Shown piece after piece: positions 12,893-15,493 of a stretch of DNA of 15,493 nt. The notes below the pieces were generated by a model. That model was not told the origin of the DNA, ran no database searches, and worked only from the letters and a program-made list of their open reading frames with translations. The DNA comes from an uncultured Oscillospiraceae bacterium (GTDB taxonomy: Bacteria > Bacillota > Clostridia > Oscillospirales > Oscillospiraceae), in contig CAKTED010000010.1 in NCBI GenBank assembly GCA_934546725.1, positions 1 through 15,493 of the forward strand. Direction: 5' to 3'. Position 1 is the stretch's first letter. The number at the start of each line of letters is the position of its first letter. The translations under genes were made by a program, and so were the position numbers.

Positions 12893-14659
12893 TCAGTCGC
12901 GGAAGGCGGGGCGACCAGCATAGGTGGTGTGCAGCAGCTCGTGAGCCCTGTGAGAATTGGGCTCGCCGAGGTAATCCTTGTAAAGCTGCTGAACCTGGGT
13001 ATTATTATGAGACTGGCGCAGTACGTTGCGCTCGTCCTCGGAGTAAAGGGCCGCGGCTCTCTTTTCCTTATAGGTATCGAGAATATCGGCGTCCTCGTTG
13101 GGCAGGAAGCAGGGGCGGACATAGGGCTGACCGCCGCCGTTGATGCAGCCGCCGGGGCAGCCCATGATCTCGATGAACTGATACTTGGACTTGCCAGCGC
13201 GGATATCGTCAAGCAGAACCTTCGCGTTCTTCATGCCGTGAGCAACGGCGACGTTGACAACGGTGCCGTTGATATCGATGGCGGCCTCCTTGATGCCGTC
13301 AAAGCCACGAACCTGCTCGAACTTGATGGCCTCGTGCTCCTTGCCGGTGAGAGCGTGGTAAGCGGTTCTGAGCGCCGCCTCCATAACGCCGCCGGTTACG
13401 CCGAAGATGACGCCTGCGCCGGAGGCCTCGCCGAGGAGATCCTGATCGAAGTCCTCATCGGGCAGCTCGCGGAAGAGAATACCGGCGCGCTTGATGAGGT
13501 CGCCGAGCTCGCGGGTGGTGAGAACGGCGTCAACGTCCTTCATGCCGTCGTGCTGAAGCTGAGGTCTTTCCTTCTCGAACTTCTTGGCGGTGCAGGGCAT
13601 GATGGAGACGACGAAAATATCCCTGGGATCAATGCCGTTTTTCTCGGCATAGTAGCTCTTGATGATGGCGCCCTGCATCTCGTGGGGAGACTTGCAGGAG
13701 GAGAGGTGGTCGAGCAGATCGGCATAGTAGATCTCGGCATAGTTGATCCATCCGGGAGAGCAGGAGGTGATCATGGGAAGAACTCCGCCCTTCGTAATGC
13801 GGCCGAGAAGCTCGGTTGCCTCCTCCATGATGGTGAGGTCGGCGGCAAAGTCGGTATCATAGACCTTTGCAAAGCCGAGACGCTTGAGCGCGGCGACCAT
13901 CTTGCCGGTTACGGGGGTGCCGATCTTCATGCCGAATTCCTCGCCGAGCGCGGCGCGGACGGCGGGAGCGGTCTGAACGATAACGTGCTTTCCGGCAGCC
14001 ATGGCCTCGTCGACCTTGCTGATCTCGGACTTCTCCATGAGAGCGCCGGTGGGGCATACGCTTACGCACTGGCCGCACATGATGCAGGGGGAGTTCATGA
14101 AGGAACGGTTGCCCGCGGGAGCCACGATGGTGGCAAAGCCTCTGTTCTCATAGCCGAGTACGCCATTTCCGTGAGCGTTCTGGCATCTTGCGATGCAGCG
14201 GCCGCAGAGAATGCACTTGCTGGTATCGCGAACGATGGATGGGGAGAGGTTATCAAGAGTGGTGGGGGTCTTCTCTCCAATGAACATGTTCTCTCTCGCG
14301 CCGGTGAGCTTTGCGACATGCAGCAGCTCGCACTTGCCGTTCTTTTCACACTGCTGGCAGTTCATGGAGTGGTTGCTCAGAAGCAGCTCAACGGAGGTGC
14401 GGCGGGCGGCGGAGGCCTTCGGGGAGGAGATGGTGATCTCCATGCCCTCGTTCACGGGGTAAACGCAGGAGGCGACGAGGCCTCTGGCGCCGGTGGCCTC
14501 GACGAGACATACGCGGCAGGAGCCTCTGTTGCACTCGCCGTGATTGAATGCGCAGAGGGAGGGAATTTCGTAGCCGCAGCGTCTTGCGGCCTCAAGAATG
14601 GTCATTCCGTCCTCGACCTGGTAGGGACGGCCTTCTATTTTAATGTTGATCAAAGCCAT
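12893..14659 (-). CDS. [FeFe]-hydrogenase catalytic subunit, HndD/HydA type (NAD(P)-linked, probably electron-bifurcating)
   Basis: A 588-residue group A [FeFe]-hydrogenase. N-terminal [2Fe-2S] domain: C36, C48, C51, C65. Then the His-ligated cluster H97-x3-C101-x2-C104-x5-C110, and two [4Fe-4S] motifs (C149/152/155/159 and C192/195/198/202). The H-cluster domain has L1 TSCSPGW (298-304), L2 MPCTAKKFE (354-362) and L3 EIMGCPGGCINGGGQP (497-512). A C-terminal small-subunit domain follows (about 530-580). In the family this subunit, with a NuoF-like and a NuoE-like partner, couples H2 to NAD(P)H and ferredoxin. L1 has Ser (S301) for the second Cys and L3 has Gly for the usual Ala. AGGAGGAAG precedes the ATG; the NuoF-like gene ends 16 nt upstream. 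Confidence 0.95.
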   Translation of the reverse strand: MALINIKIEGRPYQVEDGMTILEAARRCGYEIPSLCAFNHGECNRGSCRVCLVEATGARGLVASCVYPVNEGMEITISSPKASAARRTSVELLLSNHSMNCQQCEKNGKCELLHVAKLTGARENMFIGEKTPTTLDNLSPSIVRDTSKCILCGRCIARCQNAHGNGVLGYENRGFATIVAPAGNRSFMNSPCIMCGQCVSVCPTGALMEKSEISKVDEAMAAGKHVIVQTAPAVRAALGEEFGMKIGTPVTGKMVAALKRLGFAKVYDTDFAADLTIMEEATELLGRITKGGVLPMITSCSPGWINYAEIYYADLLDHLSSCKSPHEMQGAIIKSYYAEKNGIDPRDIFVVSIMPCTAKKFEKERPQLQHDGMKDVDAVLTTRELGDLIKRAGILFRELPDEDFDQDLLGEASGAGVIFGVTGGVMEAALRTAYHALTGKEHEAIKFEQVRGFDGIKEAAIDINGTVVNVAVAHGMKNAKVLLDDIRAGKSKYQFIEIMGCPGGCINGGGQPYVRPCFLPNEDADILDTYKEKRAAALYSEDERNVLRQSHNNTQVQQLYKDYLGEPNSHRAHELLHTTYAGRPAFRD

Positions 14660-14675
14660 TTTTCTTCCTCCTGAC

Positions 14676-15493
14676 TTATTCCTTCACGATAGCGCCGAAC
14701 TTGCAGGACGCTATGCATGAGCCGCACTTGATGCACTTGGTCTGGTCGATCTCAAACGGGGTCTCCTTGACCTTGCCGGTGATGGCGTTGACCGGGCACT
14801 GGCGGGAGCAGAGGCTGCACTTTCTGCACTTGTCAGGATCGATCTTGTACTGCATGAGGTTCTTGCAAACCTTTGCGGGGCACTTCTTGTCCTGAATGTG
14901 GGCGATGTACTCGTCTCTGAAGTGGGTAAGGGTGGAGATGATGGGGTTTGCAGCGGTCTGGCCAAGAGCGCAGAGCGCGTTGGACTTGCAGGCGCGGCCA
15001 ATCTCCTCAAGCTCCTCAAGATCCTTCATGGTACCGGTGCCGTTGGTGATTCTGGTGAGGATCTCAAGCATGCGCTTCGTGCCGATACGGCAGGGGGAGC
15101 ACTTGCCGCAGGATTCGTCGCAGATGAACTCCATATAGAACTTCGCGACATCGACCATGCAGTTGTCCTCGTCCATGACGATGGCGCCGCCGGAGCCCAT
15201 CATGGAGCCCTTGGCTACGAGGTTATCAAAATCTATTGGCTCATCAAGATACTCAGCCGTGAGGCAGCCGCCGGAGGGGCCGCCGGTCTGGATGGCCTTG
15301 AACTTCTTGCCGTCGGGAATGCCGCCGCCGATGTCGAAAATGAGCTCTCTGAGCGTGGTGCCCATGGGAACCTCGACGAGGCCGACGTTGTTTACCTTGC
15401 CGCCGAGAGCAAAGACCTTGGTGCCCTTGGATTTCTCGGTGCCGTACTGGGTGAACTTCTCAAGACCCTCGCGGAGGATATAGGGAACGGTGG
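14676..15493 (-). CDS. NuoF/HndC-like NADH-binding subunit of the hydrogenase, C-terminal part (5' end beyond the window)
   Basis: The frame is open to the right edge, so the gene is truncated at its 5' end; the ATG at 15365 is internal, since the preceding codons ([17 protein letters not shown]) match the family. About 272 residues are visible: the SLBB-like soluble-ligand domain, [25 protein letters not shown], the N3-type [4Fe-4S] motif [20 protein letters not shown] with its distant fourth Cys in ALCALGQTA, and a C-terminal ferredoxin domain with [11 protein letters not shown] and [11 protein letters not shown]. The FMN and NADH sites lie outside. In HndABCD and HydABC complexes this subunit exchanges electrons with NAD(P)H and feeds the catalytic subunit encoded next. 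A NuoE-like gene is expected further right. Confidence 0.95.
   Translation of the reverse strand, partial: TVPYILREGLEKFTQYGTEKSKGTKVFALGGKVNNVGLVEVPMGTTLRELIFDIGGGIPDGKKFKAIQTGGPSGGCLTAEYLDEPIDFDNLVAKGSMMGSGGAIVMDEDNCMVDVAKFYMEFICDESCGKCSPCRIGTKRMLEILTRITNGTGTMKDLEELEEIGRACKSNALCALGQTAANPIISTLTHFRDEYIAHIQDKKCPAKVCKNLMQYKIDPDKCRKCSLCSRQCPVNAITGKVKETPFEIDQTKCIKCGSCIASCKFGAIVKE

Noticed and set aside
12929..14674. A 581-codon open frame on the plus strand opposite the hydrogenase gene
   Set aside because: It is an exact antisense shadow of a certain hydrogenase gene with all its cluster motifs; the translation is low-complexity Gly/Ala/Leu/Val with no recognisable domain, as expected from GC-rich codon bias.
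15365..15367. ATG as the start of the NuoF-like gene
   Set aside because: The codons before it encode conserved family sequence to the window edge, so this Met is internal.
1..15493. CRISPR array, tRNA, rRNA, prophage or transposase genes
   Set aside because: No regularly spaced repeats, cloverleaf-like segments or recombinase motifs were recognised on either strand; the only direct repeats are the two 80-bp copies and the intragenic repeats.

Overview
The window (about 15.5 kb, GC-rich genes with AT-rich spacers, AGGAGG-type ribosome binding sites) looks like the chromosome of an obligately anaerobic, hydrogen-metabolising Clostridia (Firmicutes), plausibly a gut Oscillospiraceae relative. 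The evidence is an HndD-type [FeFe]-hydrogenase next to a NuoF-like subunit, ferredoxin-linked redox enzymes, an SLH-domain surface protein, DUF3786, and hflX/yigZ housekeeping genes. The genus cannot be fixed from the sequence alone.

Region 1 (1-5392, regulator to 6362) is a catabolic-looking cluster. Leftward from a promoter near 1160 run a (2Fe-2S) subunit and the start of a molybdenum-binding subunit of a xanthine dehydrogenase-family hydroxylase. The small subunit carries an N-terminal extension holding a textbook C2H2 zinc-finger motif. Rightward from a divergent promoter runs an SDR dehydrogenase. Converging on it is a leftward three-gene operon: a ferredoxin with two [4Fe-4S] motifs, an FAD flavoprotein of the fumarate reductase/AprA type, and a protein resembling the DAPG/phloretin hydrolase family that cleaves C-C bonds in acylphloroglucinols. 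A divergent LysR-type regulator sits at the head of that operon. Together these suggest anaerobic conversion of an aromatic or polyketide-like substrate; the substrate is unknown.

Region 2 (6359-9565, plus strand) is a tight operon with its own strong promoter overlapping the lysR stop codon: hflX, a YigZ/IMPACT-family gene, a DUF3786 gene and a LOG-like (TIGR00730) gene. The first three genes overlap by 4 nt at each junction.

Region 3 (about 9566-12820) is more AT-rich and accessory in character. It holds a leftward pair encoding a small SLH-domain exported protein and a secreted protein with a putative Cys/His catalytic domain and two ~200-residue tandem repeats. Upstream is a spacer with an 80-bp direct repeat and a perfect hairpin.

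Region 4 (12818-15493, minus strand) is the end of an electron-bifurcating-type hydrogenase operon: a truncated NuoF/HndC-like subunit, then the catalytic HndD/HydA-like subunit, then a clear intrinsic terminator. Its H-cluster motif L1 reads TSCSPGW instead of TSCCPGW.
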